Origin: Actinomycetes bacterium | Lineage (GTDB): Bacteria; Actinomycetota; Acidimicrobiia; Acidimicrobiales; JAKAOS01 | NCBI GenBank assembly: GCA_021795215.1 | Contig: JAJYPS010000022.1 | Location: forward strand, 1-32,560 | Direction of reading: 5' to 3' | Length of the DNA stretch: 32,560 bases | Shown: piece by piece, positions 1-8,451 of the stretch | How the letters are laid out: every line of letters starts with the position of its first letter | Position numbering within the stretch: the stretch's first letter is position 1 | Notes under the pieces: generated by a model | The model's input: only the letters and a program-made list of their open reading frames with translations | What the model was told of the DNA's origin: nothing | Database searches by the model: none | Made by a program: the position numbers and the translations under genes

Positions 1-6
1 CGGACC

Positions 7-1644
7 GTGGCGCGGGGAGACGGCGCTGGTCGGCAGGGCCGGGTCGGTGCGGCCTCGACGCCGAGGGCCCGAGTGGGCGGGGGGTCAAGCCGTGCGGCGC
101 CGTCGGGGTACCGCAGGAGCGGCGGGGGCGGCGCGTCGAAGAGCCAGATAACCCGGCGCCGGCTGCTGACGGTCCTGGTGGCCGTGGCGCTGGTGGTGGC
201 GGTGGTGATCGCAGGCGGTTACCTGTACGGGCTCTACCGCTTCCGCCAGATCCATCGAACGAAGGTGGGTGCACTGGTGCCGACGCCTGCAGGTGGTCCG
301 GTCAACATCTTGCTGGTGGGCAACAGCTGCCGGACGTGCCTGAACGGGAAGCAGACCGGCGCGTTCGGCACGGCGGCCCAGGCGGGCAACGGCGGAGGTT
401 CGGACGTGGTGATGGTGCTGCACCTCGACCCGTCCACCCGCCGCGCCACGATCGTGTCGCTGCCGAGGGACACCTTCATCCCCATTCCCGGCACCGGGAA
501 GCTGAACCGGATCAACACCGCTTTCGATACCGGCTCGGCCCGGCTCGTCCAGGCGGTGGAGCAGGACTTCGGCATCCCGATAAACCACTACGCCGCGCTG
601 AACTTCGACACGTTCCAGAACGTGGTGAACAATCTCGGGGGGGTAAACATGTACTTTCCCGACCCCGTCAAGGACCGCTACTCCGGGCTTAACATCCCCA
701 ACGCCGGATGCCACCACCTGAACGGGTTCCAGGCGCTCGCCGTGGTGCGCTCCCGGCACCTGTACTACTACGCGAACGGACAGTGGAACTACGACGGACT
801 GAGCGACATCTCTCGGATCGCCCGTGACCACGAGTTCCTCCGGGTGGTCGCTTCCAGCATCAAGTCCAAGGCGCTCAACCCGGTGAAGCTCGACTCCATC
901 CTGTCGGCCGTCCTGCCGAGCCTCAAATTGGACTCGTCGTTCACCTACAACGAAATCCTGCACCTGGCGCTGACGTTCAGGACGATCAACCCGGGGGCCA
1001 TTCCGAGCATGACTCTGCCGGTGTACCTCGGTAACCAGGCGATGATCTACAACGGCGTTAACTACGGTTCGGTGGTGCTGCCGCTGCAGCCGACCGACAA
1101 CGCGACGCTGCGGTCCGCGCTCGGTCTGCCTAATCCGTCCATCGCAAAGGGAACGACGGTGCAGGTGTTGAACGGCAGCGGCATCTCCGGCCAGGCGACC
1201 CAGGTGGCGGGCCAGATCGGCGCTCTCGGCGAGCACGTGACGAACGTGGGCAACTCGAACGTCACGTCGTCGCCCGCAGAGACCGTCGTCTACTACGCCC
1301 CCGGTCACCAGCACGCGGCGATCGCCCTGGAGAACCACCTCAGTGGAGCGGTGACGATGGGGCTGAGCACTCACTTGCCGGCGGGAACGGACCTTCGCCT
1401 GGTCACGGGCACCTACCTGAACGTGGCGGCACCGGCGTCCCGAACGAGCACGGCACCTGCGACGTCCACCCCGACGTCCGGCGGTGCGAGCGCCCCGAGC
1501 ACGTCCACAGGCTCCGCAGGCGGGTCGTCGTCGGCCTCCCTTCCGGGCCCTCTGGCCCTCGGTGCGGTAGCCCCGACTTCACCACTGCCTCCGTGGGATC
1601 CCCGAGCCTGCCCGGCGGGGATGCCCGTCACGCCTATCGGCTGA
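7..1644 (+). CDS. LytR-CpsA-Psr (LCP) family cell-wall glycopolymer ligase
   Basis: LCP proteins are membrane-anchored enzymes that transfer lipid-linked glycopolymers to peptidoglycan outside the cell. The protein has a basic, Gly/Ser-rich cytoplasmic N-terminus (about 1-50), one membrane segment (about 53-77), an LCP catalytic domain (about 95-290) with the conserved SDVVMVLHLDP and SLPRDT stretches (Asp133, Arg154, Asp155), and a LytR_C domain (about 382-445, beginning TTVQVLNGSG). A Ser/Thr/Pro/Ala-rich tail of about 75 residues follows. A GTG start lies 6 bp inside the window, so a start further upstream cannot be excluded. It converges on a wecA-like gene, whose family makes the lipid-linked precursors that LCP enzymes attach; the functional link is inference. 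The family is secure, the exact polymer unknown. Confidence 0.9.
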   Translation: MARGDGAGRQGRVGAASTPRARVGGGSSRAAPSGYRRSGGGGASKSQITRRRLLTVLVAVALVVAVVIAGGYLYGLYRFRQIHRTKVGALVPTPAGGPVNILLVGNSCRTCLNGKQTGAFGTAAQAGNGGGSDVVMVLHLDPSTRRATIVSLPRDTFIPIPGTGKLNRINTAFDTGSARLVQAVEQDFGIPINHYAALNFDTFQNVVNNLGGVNMYFPDPVKDRYSGLNIPNAGCHHLNGFQALAVVRSRHLYYYANGQWNYDGLSDISRIARDHEFLRVVASSIKSKALNPVKLDSILSAVLPSLKLDSSFTYNEILHLALTFRTINPGAIPSMTLPVYLGNQAMIYNGVNYGSVVLPLQPTDNATLRSALGLPNPSIAKGTTVQVLNGSGISGQATQVAGQIGALGEHVTNVGNSNVTSSPAETVVYYAPGHQHAAIALENHLSGAVTMGLSTHLPAGTDLRLVTGTYLNVAAPASRTSTAPATSTPTSGGASAPSTSTGSAGGSSSASLPGPLALGAVAPTSPLPPWDPRACPAGMPVTPIG

Positions 1645-1660
1645 CAGCTCCGAGGCGTCC

Positions 1661-2896
1661 TCAGGAACGTCCCGGCTGCCGCCTGCTGCCGACGGCAGCG
1701 GGGGTCGCGGCCTCCTGATGCTGCTCGGGAGCGCGCTGTGCACCGGTCCCGTCGCCCCTGCGCTGCTGGGGCACCTGCTCCGAAGTCCCCTGCCGGCGGG
1801 TACGACGACTCCGCTTCGGCAGGCCGGGATGGAGCAGCGTGTAAAGGGCGATTCCCAGTGCCGCGGCAGCGAAAGGAATGACCGCGTTGCCGCTGTTGAA
1901 GAACAGCGGGAAGAGGACGAACCCGGACAGCACGGCGGTCCAGGCCCAGAGGATGAGCACCGAGCGGACGTGTCCGTGGCCCATCTGGAGCAGCCGGTGA
2001 TGCAGGTGAGCCTTGTCGGCGGTGGCCACCCCGGACCGCCGGGCAGTCCGGCGGACGATCGCAAAGGCGGTGTCCAGCATGGGAACGCCCAGGATGACCA
2101 GCGGGATCAGGAGGGGCACGAAGAAGAAGTAGGTGTGACCGCTCACGGCACCGGTGCGGCCCCCCACGACGCTGGTCGAAGCGGCCATCAGCAGCCCGAG
2201 CAGCATCGCCCCCGCATCGCCCATGAAGATCTTCGCCGGGTGGAAGTTGTGGGGCAGGAAACCGAGGCACACGCCTGCGGTGACCGCCGCGATCAGGGGA
2301 CCGATCGAGTCGGACGACAGCAGCCCCAGGTGCATCAGCTGGAGGCTGTAGATGGCGAACGATCCGGCCGCGATCGCGACGATCCCTGCAGCCAGGCCGT
2401 CGAGCCCGTCGATCAGGTTGATCGCGTTCGCGATGCCGACCACCCAGACGGCCGTCAGCAGTGGGGTGACGCTGGGCGAGAGCACCAGCTCCTGGTGGGT
2501 CAACGGCAACTTGATCGAGTACATGGTGACGCCGGCGTAGTAGAGGACCGTGGCAGCGAGGACCTGCCCGGCGACCTTGCCCGGCGCAGACACGTCCCTC
2601 AGGTCGTCCACCATGCCGACGGCGAAGATGACCAGCGCGGCCAGCACCACCCCGATCGGTTCGGACGACCCGGCGAACTGGCGGTGGAAGTAAGGGAGCA
2701 GCGACGCAAGGCCCATTGCGACCAGGAACGCGACCAGCATGGCTGCGCCCCCCACCGTGGGTGTCGGGCGGTCGTGCACCCGCCGCTGGTCGGGCTGCAC
2801 CACCGCACCGTTCTGCAGCGCCAGTCGCCGGACACCGAAGGTGGCGGCATAGGTGACGAGCGCCGCCACAGCCGCCACCAGGGCGTAATAGACCAC
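1661..2896 (-). CDS. wecA: WecA/TagO/Rfe-like undecaprenyl-phosphate sugar-1-phosphate transferase
   Basis: Integral membrane enzyme of the MraY/WecA family, which moves a sugar-1-phosphate (usually GlcNAc-1-P) from UDP-sugar to a polyprenyl phosphate and so starts wall glycopolymer synthesis. The sequence is mostly hydrophobic helices. It has the family motifs MVDD (95-98), NAINLIDGLDGL (157-168), FMGDAG (224-229) and HLHH (297-300). A charged, Gln/Arg-rich tail of about 65 residues follows the last helix. The GTG start directly abuts the TAA of glyA with no gap, so the two are probably translationally coupled. In M. tuberculosis rfe sits in the same place after prmC and Rv1301. The HLHH motif and the context favour WecA over MraY; sugar specificity is not visible. 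Confidence 0.88.
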   Translation of the reverse strand: MVYYALVAAVAALVTYAATFGVRRLALQNGAVVQPDQRRVHDRPTPTVGGAAMLVAFLVAMGLASLLPYFHRQFAGSSEPIGVVLAALVIFAVGMVDDLRDVSAPGKVAGQVLAATVLYYAGVTMYSIKLPLTHQELVLSPSVTPLLTAVWVVGIANAINLIDGLDGLAAGIVAIAAGSFAIYSLQLMHLGLLSSDSIGPLIAAVTAGVCLGFLPHNFHPAKIFMGDAGAMLLGLLMAASTSVVGGRTGAVSGHTYFFFVPLLIPLVILGVPMLDTAFAIVRRTARRSGVATADKAHLHHRLLQMGHGHVRSVLILWAWTAVLSGFVLFPLFFNSGNAVIPFAAAALGIALYTLLHPGLPKRSRRTRRQGTSEQVPQQRRGDGTGAQRAPEQHQEAATPAAVGSRRQPGRS

Positions 2897-4243
2897 TTAC
2901 GGACGCTCGGCGCCCGGGGGGGGGAACTTCTGGCAGAGACCTGCGACGTCGTCCGCGATGGCCGATGTCGCCGACTCGTCGCCGCGGCTCCTGAGCGCCC
3001 GGCCGATGAGCCGGCCGATCGTTTCCATCTCCGGTTCGCCCATGCCTGTGGTGGTCTGGGCGGCGGTGCCGAGCCGCAGCCCGCTGGTGACGAACGGCGA
3101 GCGCGGGTCGCCTGGGATCTGGTTCCGGTTGGCGACGATCCCCGCAGCTTCGAGCGCCTCCTGCGCCACCTTGCCGGAGAGCTCCTCGTCGAAGGGACGA
3201 AGGTCGACGAGCACGAGGTGGTTGTCGGTTCCTCCGGAGACCAGCCGCAACCCTTCGGACTCGAGCGAAGCGGCCAGCGCCTTGGCGTTGGCAACGATTG
3301 CCGCCGCATACTGTTTGAACGAGGGCCGTAGCGCCTCGCCGAACGCCACCGCCTTCGCCGCTATGACGTGCTCGAGAGGGCCGCCCTGCAGGCCTGGGAA
3401 GACAGCTTTGTCGATTCCCTTCGCCAACTCCTCCGAGCACGCTATCGCGCCACCCCTGGGGCCCCTCAACGTCTTGTGCGTGGTGAAGGTGACCACGTCC
3501 GCCACGCCGAACGGACTGGGGTGCACTCCGCCGGCTATCAGCCCGGCCACGTGAGCGGCGTCGAAAAGGAAGCGCGCTCCCACTTCGTCCGCTATCTGCC
3601 GGAAAGGTGCCGGATCGATGACGCGGGGGTAGGCCGTCGCACCCGCCACGATCAGCTTGGGCCTCACCCGGCGCGCCAGGTCCGCAACCTGGTCGAAGTC
3701 GATCCTCTCACCGTCGGGGCCCGCGGCGGTCACGCCGTAGGGGACGAAGTCGTACAGCCTGCCGCTGAAGTTCACCGGGGAGCCGTGCGTCAGGTGGCCG
3801 CCCTGGTCGAGGCTCATGGCCAGCACCGTGTCCCCCGGTTCCAGCAGGGCCAGGTATGCGGCTGCATTGGCGTTGGAACCGGAGTGCGGCTGCACGTTGA
3901 CGTGCTCGGCGCCGAACAGCCGCGCCAGGCGTTCCTTGGCGAGCGACTCCATCTGGTCGACGAAGCGGTTGCCGGCGTAGTACCGGCGACCGGGATAGCC
4001 CTCGGCGTACTTGTTGGTGAGGACGGAACCGGCGGCGGCGAGAACGGCCGGCGAAGCGAAGTTCTCCGAGGCGATCAGCTGCAGTGTGCTGCGCTGCCGT
4101 ACCGATTCCGACTGCAGGATGGCATCAACCTCCGGGTCGCCCACGCCGACCCCGCTGGCGTACCGGACACCCTGGTCGTCCCCATTGCGGTTCATGTCCC
4201 CATTGGGGTTCATATCTCGATTGCGGTCCATGACTGTCGCCAT
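2897..4243 (-). CDS. glyA: Serine hydroxymethyltransferase
   Basis: PLP enzyme that interconverts serine plus tetrahydrofolate with glycine plus methylene-THF in the cytoplasm. Family blocks are clear: LIASENF (57-63), [12 protein letters not shown] (81-92), the PLP-contacting FDAAHVAGL (Asp228, His231), and the Schiff-base lysine in [12 protein letters not shown] (Lys257). The 448 aa are longer than the usual 410-430 because of a hydrophilic N-terminus made of a six-residue repeat (about 6-23). Four in-frame ATGs occur there (codons 1, 5, 11, 17). The first has a good ribosome-binding site (AAGGGAG, 5 nt upstream), so it was chosen. The 161-bp gap upstream holds a hairpin and a tandem repeat. 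The gene is not part of this cluster in M. tuberculosis. Confidence 0.95.
   Translation of the reverse strand: MATVMDRNRDMNPNGDMNRNGDDQGVRYASGVGVGDPEVDAILQSESVRQRSTLQLIASENFASPAVLAAAGSVLTNKYAEGYPGRRYYAGNRFVDQMESLAKERLARLFGAEHVNVQPHSGSNANAAAYLALLEPGDTVLAMSLDQGGHLTHGSPVNFSGRLYDFVPYGVTAAGPDGERIDFDQVADLARRVRPKLIVAGATAYPRVIDPAPFRQIADEVGARFLFDAAHVAGLIAGGVHPSPFGVADVVTFTTHKTLRGPRGGAIACSEELAKGIDKAVFPGLQGGPLEHVIAAKAVAFGEALRPSFKQYAAAIVANAKALAASLESEGLRLVSGGTDNHLVLVDLRPFDEELSGKVAQEALEAAGIVANRNQIPGDPRSPFVTSGLRLGTAAQTTTGMGEPEMETIGRLIGRALRSRGDESATSAIADDVAGLCQKFPPPGAERP
4178..4231 (-). repeat. Three tandem 18-bp repeats at the glyA 5' end
   Basis: Units 4178-4195, 4196-4213 and 4214-4231 read GTCCCCATTGCGGTTCAT with few changes. 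They encode six-residue units of the type N-R/P-N-G/R-D-M in the disordered N-terminus of GlyA. Each of the three units supplies an in-frame ATG, so copy-number change would add or remove start codons without breaking the frame. Confidence 0.85.
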
Positions 4244-4308
4244 CGGTCTCCCTTCCCGCCTTGTCGGCGTCTCGTCACGAACGCTGCGGGTTCCGCTGTC
4301 GCCCCATC

Positions 4309-4325
4309 ATGCCCCGCCGGGGCAT
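4309..4325 (-). promoter_or_regulatory. Hairpin in the tsaC-glyA gap
   Basis: A perfect 7-bp stem with a 3-nt loop (ATGCCCC-GCC-GGGGCAT) lies about 65 bp upstream of glyA. No U-run follows on the minus strand, so it is not a classic intrinsic terminator. It could be a leader structure of glyA or a processing/termination element after tsaC. Function is inferred only from the strength of the stem. Confidence 0.45.
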
Positions 4326-4335
4326 CCAAGGCTCT

Positions 4336-4371
4336 GCATATCCCGTGCGGATCGCATATCCCGTAGGGATC
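4336..4371. repeat. Two tandem 18-bp repeats upstream of glyA
   Basis: GCATATCCCGTGCGGATC (4336-4353) is followed at once by a copy with two changes (4354-4371). It lies in the non-coding gap between tsaC and glyA, about 93 bp before the glyA start. Direct repeats of this spacing could be a regulator site or a minisatellite; nothing identifies a binding protein. Confidence 0.6.
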
Positions 4372-4404
4372 GGCCCCTCGGATCGTCGGCCCTGCGCCGG
4401 CTCC

Positions 4405-5115
4405 TCAACCAGAACGTGTGCGCCCGGCTCGGGCGAAGGTCGCCGCCAGATCTTCCGCTCGCACCGAGCCCTCCCGCAACACGGTCCAGGAGGAGTCGGA
4501 GAAGCTCGCGACGGTGGACGGCAATCCCTCGCAGGCACCGCCGTCGACCACGACCGCAACCGCCTCCCGGAACCGTTCCATCGCTTCCCGCGCCGACAGG
4601 CACGGTTCCGAACCGTGGAGATTGGCGCTCGTAGTAGCCAGTGGACCGACCCGTCGGCAAAGATCCCTCACGAAGTCGTGGTCAGGTACCCGAACGGCCA
4701 CCGTCGCGCCGTCCCCGCCCAGGTCGGCCCGGAAGCTCTGGTGACGAGGCAGGACGACGGTCAGCGGGCCGGGCCAGAAACGGGCGGTCACCGGCGCAGC
4801 CCGTTCGACGTGGTCGACGACCGCGGACGCCTGGTCTTCGTCGGCCACCAGGACCGGCAGCGCCACCTTCTCCGGCCTCACCTTGATCTCGAACAGCCGC
4901 CTTGTGGCGCCCGGCACCGCGGTCGCCACGGCGAGGCCGTAGACCGTATCGGTCGGCACCACCACCACCTCCCCCGCCGCAAGTGCTTGGGCCACCGTGT
5001 CGAGCCGAGTGGACCCGTCGCTTCCGGCGTCGAGGGTCAGCACCGACGCACCGGCGCTCACCGGCGTTCCGATCGGCCACGAAGGCACACTCGGAGGGGG
5101 CTCACCATGCGGCAA
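4405..5115 (-). CDS. tsaC: L-threonylcarbamoyladenylate synthase (TsaC/Sua5/YrdC family)
   Basis: Makes threonylcarbamoyl-AMP from threonine, bicarbonate and ATP, the first step of the t6A37 modification of ANN-decoding tRNAs. YrdC-domain motifs are present: PTDTVYGL (54-61), KVRP (78-81), WPGPLT (114-119), VRVPDH (141-146) and TTSAN (161-165). At 236 aa it is the short form without the C-terminal Sua5 domain, as in Rv1301. The TTG start at 5115 overlaps the prmC end by 14 bp. The domain itself begins near residue 25, so downstream GTG codons (codons 10, 19 and 25) are also possible starts. Position after prmC matches other Actinobacteria. Confidence 0.9.
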   Translation of the reverse strand: MPHGEPPPSVPSWPIGTPVSAGASVLTLDAGSDGSTRLDTVAQALAAGEVVVVPTDTVYGLAVATAVPGATRRLFEIKVRPEKVALPVLVADEDQASAVVDHVERAAPVTARFWPGPLTVVLPRHQSFRADLGGDGATVAVRVPDHDFVRDLCRRVGPLATTSANLHGSEPCLSAREAMERFREAVAVVVDGGACEGLPSTVASFSDSSWTVLREGSVRAEDLAATFARAGRTRSG

Positions 5116-6019
5116 CCATCATCCGCGGCCGGCCGGCCAGGTCGGCGTGGACGCGCACCGAACGGGCCCCCTCTCCTGCGGCCAGCTCTCCCACCTGCTC
5201 GGCGCGACGTTCGGCGACTTCCATCACCAGCGAGCTCCCCGGCCGGAGCCAGAACCGGGCTTCCCGGACGATCTCCCGGACGTCGGACATGCCGTCCGAA
5301 CCGCCGACAAGGGCGGAGAGAGGCTCCCGGCGGACGTCCGGAGGCAGTTGGCCGTACTCGTCCTCGGAGACGTAGGGCGGATTGGACACGAGCAAGTCCA
5401 GCTTTCCGCGGAGCCCACGGGGCAGCCCCCGGTACCAGTGCCCACGGCTCAGGTTCACCCGCCGGGACAGCTCCGGGTACCGGTCCAGATTGCGCTGCGC
5501 CCATGCCAATGCGGCGGGCTGCGAGTCGACCGCCCAGCAGGTTGCGGAAGGGTGCTCGGCAGCGATCGAAAGGGCGATCGCCCCGGTCCCGGTGCCGAGA
5601 TCGGCGACCAGCGGAGCGGACGCGGCCCCGCCGGAGAGCACGCCAAGTCGCTCCAGTGCCACCTCGACGAGCTGCTCCGTCTCCGACCTGGGCACCAGCG
5701 CACCGGGACCGACGCAAAGGTGCAGCGACCTGAAGGCCCACCCCCCGAGCAGGTACGCGACCGGCTCCCCGTCCAGGCGCCGACTCACCATCGACCGCAG
5801 GCGCTGCGTCTGGTCCGGCCGGGGCGGGGAGTCGAGCGCCAACCACCAGTCGGCTCCGGCCACGCCCGCTACCTCCCGGACGATCCACTTGGCGTCGGCA
5901 GCGGCCGCAGCTGCGTTCTCTCCATCCCGTCCCAGAAGCAGCACGGTCTCCTGGAGGGCGCGGCGCCAAGTGGTGGGCTCGGCTTCCAGTGGCCGGGGCG
6001 CACACGATACCCCACTCAA
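5102..6019 (-). CDS. prmC: Release factor glutamine methyltransferase PrmC (HemK)
   Basis: SAM-dependent enzyme that methylates the glutamine of the GGQ motif in class I release factors; its substrate RF1 is encoded just upstream. Visible features are an N-terminal helical substrate domain (about 15-90), the SAM-binding motif DLGTGTG (140-146) and the catalytic NPPY (213-216). The usual PRPETE reads PRSETE (110-115). Length (305 aa) is a little above the usual 280-290. The TTG start shares bases with the prfA stop in a TTGA overlap, which suggests reinitiation by ribosomes leaving prfA. Confidence 0.93.
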   Translation of the reverse strand: MSGVSCAPRPLEAEPTTWRRALQETVLLLGRDGENAAAAAADAKWIVREVAGVAGADWWLALDSPPRPDQTQRLRSMVSRRLDGEPVAYLLGGWAFRSLHLCVGPGALVPRSETEQLVEVALERLGVLSGGAASAPLVADLGTGTGAIALSIAAEHPSATCWAVDSQPAALAWAQRNLDRYPELSRRVNLSRGHWYRGLPRGLRGKLDLLVSNPPYVSEDEYGQLPPDVRREPLSALVGGSDGMSDVREIVREARFWLRPGSSLVMEVAERRAEQVGELAAGEGARSVRVHADLAGRPRMMVAAW

Positions 6020-7098
6020 GACTCGTCGCCTTCGGTAGCAGGGGCGCCCAGAGTGGCGGACCGCTCGTGCTCCAACAGCGCGTCGGAGAGCTCGTCCAGC
6101 TCACCGGCGAGCACCCGGTCGAGCTTGTGCAACGTGACCCGGATCCTGTGATCGGTGATCCGGTTCTCCTTGAAGTTGTAGGTGCGGATCTTCTCCGACC
6201 TGCCGCCGCCGCCGACCTGGGCTCGGCGGGCCTGGGACGCCTCTGCGGCCTGGCGATCCTGTTCGTGCCGCAGCAGGCGGGCTCGCAGCACGGTCAGCGC
6301 CTTGGCCTTGTTCTGCAGCTGGCTCTTCTCGTCCTGCATCGCCACCACGGTCCCTGTGGGCAGGTGGGTGATGCGAACAGCCGAGTCGGTGGTGTTGACC
6401 GACTGCCCTCCCGGACCGGTCGAGCGATAGACGTCGATCTTGAGGTCGGCCGGGTTGATGTCGACCTCCACTTCGTCCGCCTCGGGGAGCACGGCCACCG
6501 TGGCCGACGACGTGTGCACCCTCCCCTGCGACTCCGTGGCCGGCACTCGCTGCACCCTGTGGATGCCGGCTTCGTGCTTCATCCGGCGCCAGGCGGCGTC
6601 CCCGCGCAAGGCGAAGCTGACCTCGTCGAATCCGCCCTTGTCGGAGACCTGCGAACCGAGCGGCTCCACTTTCCACGCCATCCTCTCGGCGAACCGGAGG
6701 TACATCTCGTACAGGTCGCGGGCGAAGAGGTTGGCCTCCTCCCCCCCTTCGGCTCCCCGGATCTCGACCACCACGTCCTTACCGTCGTTCGGATCGGGGG
6801 GTATGAGGCGAAGCTCCAACTCCTGCTCGCACAGCTCCAGGTCCGCCTGTGCCTGCTCGACCTCCTCCCTCGCCACCTCGCGGTCGCCCGCGGAGGACTC
6901 GGTCAGCAGTTCCATCGCAGCTTCCAGGTCCTCGCGGGCCTGTTGGCGGGCGTCCGCCGCGCGGACCACTCCCTCCAGCACCCGGAAACGACGGGAGAGC
7001 TGGCGAAAGCGCCTCTGGTCCGCCGCCACCGACGGGTCGCCCAGCGCGTCGAGCACCTCGGCGTACTCGTCGCGCAGCGATTGCAGCCGGTCGGTCAC
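6016..7098 (-). CDS. prfA: Peptide chain release factor 1
   Basis: Cytoplasmic factor that reads UAA and UAG and triggers peptide release. The tripeptide PAT (186-188) that reads the stop codon marks it as RF1 rather than RF2. The catalytic GGQ is at 230-232 within [10 protein letters not shown]. At 360 aa it is full length. The GTG start lies 9 nt after the stop of the unknown gene. It has both a GGTGAG ribosome-binding-like sequence and a TAGCCT hexamer 6 nt upstream, so an extra internal start of transcription is possible. PrmC follows, so target and modifying enzyme are co-expressed. Confidence 0.96.
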   Translation of the reverse strand: MTDRLQSLRDEYAEVLDALGDPSVAADQRRFRQLSRRFRVLEGVVRAADARQQAREDLEAAMELLTESSAGDREVAREEVEQAQADLELCEQELELRLIPPDPNDGKDVVVEIRGAEGGEEANLFARDLYEMYLRFAERMAWKVEPLGSQVSDKGGFDEVSFALRGDAAWRRMKHEAGIHRVQRVPATESQGRVHTSSATVAVLPEADEVEVDINPADLKIDVYRSTGPGGQSVNTTDSAVRITHLPTGTVVAMQDEKSQLQNKAKALTVLRARLLRHEQDRQAAEASQARRAQVGGGGRSEKIRTYNFKENRITDHRIRVTLHKLDRVLAGELDELSDALLEHERSATLGAPATEGDES

Positions 7099-7107
7099 CT
7101 CACCAGG

Positions 7108-8178
7108 CTACCGGCGCGGGCGAAGCGGGTCGGGGGCCGGGCTGGCTGCGGGGCCACGAGCGCCTGCGGGACGGCGCAGGGGGACAGCGGCCCACTGACC
7201 GCCGACGGACCGCCACTCCGCCGGCCGGCGAAGGCGCTCCGCCACCATGTTCCCGAACGGCTTGCGGTCTGCTTCGGGCACGGCCAGCACCAGCTTCTCG
7301 GCTCCCAGCGCCTCCCGGGCATCGGCGCCCGCGACAACCAGCTCCGGGTCCACCCCTACCGAGGCGACGACCACCATCGAGGACCCGTCCGCATCCGTGC
7401 CCAGCGCCGCGGCCGGGGAGTAGACGCCCAACTGCTGGGGCAGAGCCGGCGTGGAGACCGCCGCAAGCCGGACGGCGCCGACGATCTCCGGCCTGGCGAC
7501 GAGGACGGCCCTGAGCCACCGCTCCCGGGCCAGCTGGTTGGCGGGATGGGACGGGGCGCCGTGCACCCGGTGGCGCCGCACCTGCTGGACGGCCCGTTCG
7601 AGGGCCCCGAACGGCTCCTCCCCGCTGTCGACCATCTGATGGGCCAGGCGGTCGTGCCGACCGACGCCGACCGCCAGCACGGGTAGCCCAGAGCCGGTCT
7701 CGACTCGGGCCACCTCCAGGCCCAGCACCTCGGCTCTGAGCACACCGTCCTCCAACACCGGCTCCGCGCCCGCGGCAGCGATCCGTCGCTGCCAGGTGAC
7801 CACCCATTCCCCTTCCGCACGCCCGGTGCAGCTACGGAGAGGCTCGGGCGAAGCCGGCACCGTACGGGGTCCGTCGATCGCCCACACGTCCACAGGCGGC
7901 CGGAAGTAGGCCGCCTTCCTCGCCAGGTCGCCCGTTTGCCCGGCAGCGATCAACTGGACAGCGGCATCCGTGCCCAGCCGCGCCGACGCCACCGCCAACG
8001 CCGCTCCGACAGAGCGGCCGGTCGAGGACTCGTCGAGCACCCACAGCGTGTCAGGTCCCAGCAGGGCGGCCCCTGTGGGGAACGAAAGCTCCGACAGCGG
8101 TCCGGACGCCGCCGAAGGCCACCGGGACGCCACCAGAGCCCTCAGCTTGGCGAAGTACAGCTCCTGGCGGAGCGGCAT
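7108..8178 (-). CDS. Conserved-looking protein of unknown function between rpmE and prfA
   Basis: I do not recognise a named family. The predicted 356-aa protein begins MPLRQELYFAK, has no signal peptide or membrane helix, and shows alternating alpha/beta character with patches such as LLGPDTLWVLDES (about 46-58), DVWAIDGP and LPVLAVGVGRHD. There are no obvious metal or nucleotide motifs. The ATG at 8178 was chosen because it lies 14 nt after the rpmE stop and has an AGGCGG sequence upstream; the frame stays open up to 8370 but that would overlap rpmE. It ends 9 nt before prfA, so it is embedded in a translation-factor operon. M. tuberculosis has nothing in this position. A role near the ribosome is only a guess from context. 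Confidence 0.8.
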   Translation of the reverse strand: MPLRQELYFAKLRALVASRWPSAASGPLSELSFPTGAALLGPDTLWVLDESSTGRSVGAALAVASARLGTDAAVQLIAAGQTGDLARKAAYFRPPVDVWAIDGPRTVPASPEPLRSCTGRAEGEWVVTWQRRIAAAGAEPVLEDGVLRAEVLGLEVARVETGSGLPVLAVGVGRHDRLAHQMVDSGEEPFGALERAVQQVRRHRVHGAPSHPANQLARERWLRAVLVARPEIVGAVRLAAVSTPALPQQLGVYSPAAALGTDADGSSMVVVASVGVDPELVVAGADAREALGAEKLVLAVPEADRKPFGNMVAERLRRPAEWRSVGGQWAAVPLRRPAGARGPAASPAPDPLRPRR

Positions 8179-8192
8179 AGTACCGCCTGCGT

Positions 8193-8414
8193 TCAGCTGC
8201 GTCCCTGGCGACCGCCCCGGCGGCCGTAGCGCCGCTCGAAGCGCTCCACCCGCCCGCCGGTGTCCACCAGCTTCTGCTTGCCGGTGTAGAACGGGTGGCA
8301 CTCGCTGCACAGCTCCACGTGCAGCTCGCTCTTGGTCGAGCTGGTGGCGAACGAGTTGCCGCAGGAGCACGTGACCCTGGCGATTCCGTAGTTGGGGTGA
8401 ACGTCGGCCTTCAT
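8193..8414 (-). CDS. rpmE: 50S ribosomal protein L31, zinc-binding form
   Basis: Small ribosomal protein of 73 aa beginning [10 protein letters not shown], typical of bacterial L31. It keeps the zinc ligands of the C+ form: Cys16 and Cys18 (CSC) and Cys37 and Cys40 (CSEC). A basic Arg/Gly tail ends the protein. A strong ribosome-binding site (GGAGG, 7 nt before the ATG) fixes the start. It lies 37 bp after rho, the same order as in M. tuberculosis. Keeping the cysteines means this copy is the zinc-replete paralogue; any C- paralogue would be elsewhere. Confidence 0.96.
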   Translation of the reverse strand: MKADVHPNYGIARVTCSCGNSFATSSTKSELHVELCSECHPFYTGKQKLVDTGGRVERFERRYGRRGGRQGRS

Positions 8415-8451
8415 CTGGTGACCTCCGGTTGAGACTCCGTCATTCCCCGGG

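Noticed and set aside
1413-3440. A 675-codon minus-strand frame over the wecA-like gene and part of glyA
   Set aside because: It is in a different frame of the same strand as two well-supported enzymes and shows only Arg/Gly/Ala-rich shadow sequence.
4244-4404. Possible glycine riboswitch before glyA
   Set aside because: I could not find the tandem aptamer pattern of the glycine riboswitch. The gap only shows a simple hairpin and a direct repeat.
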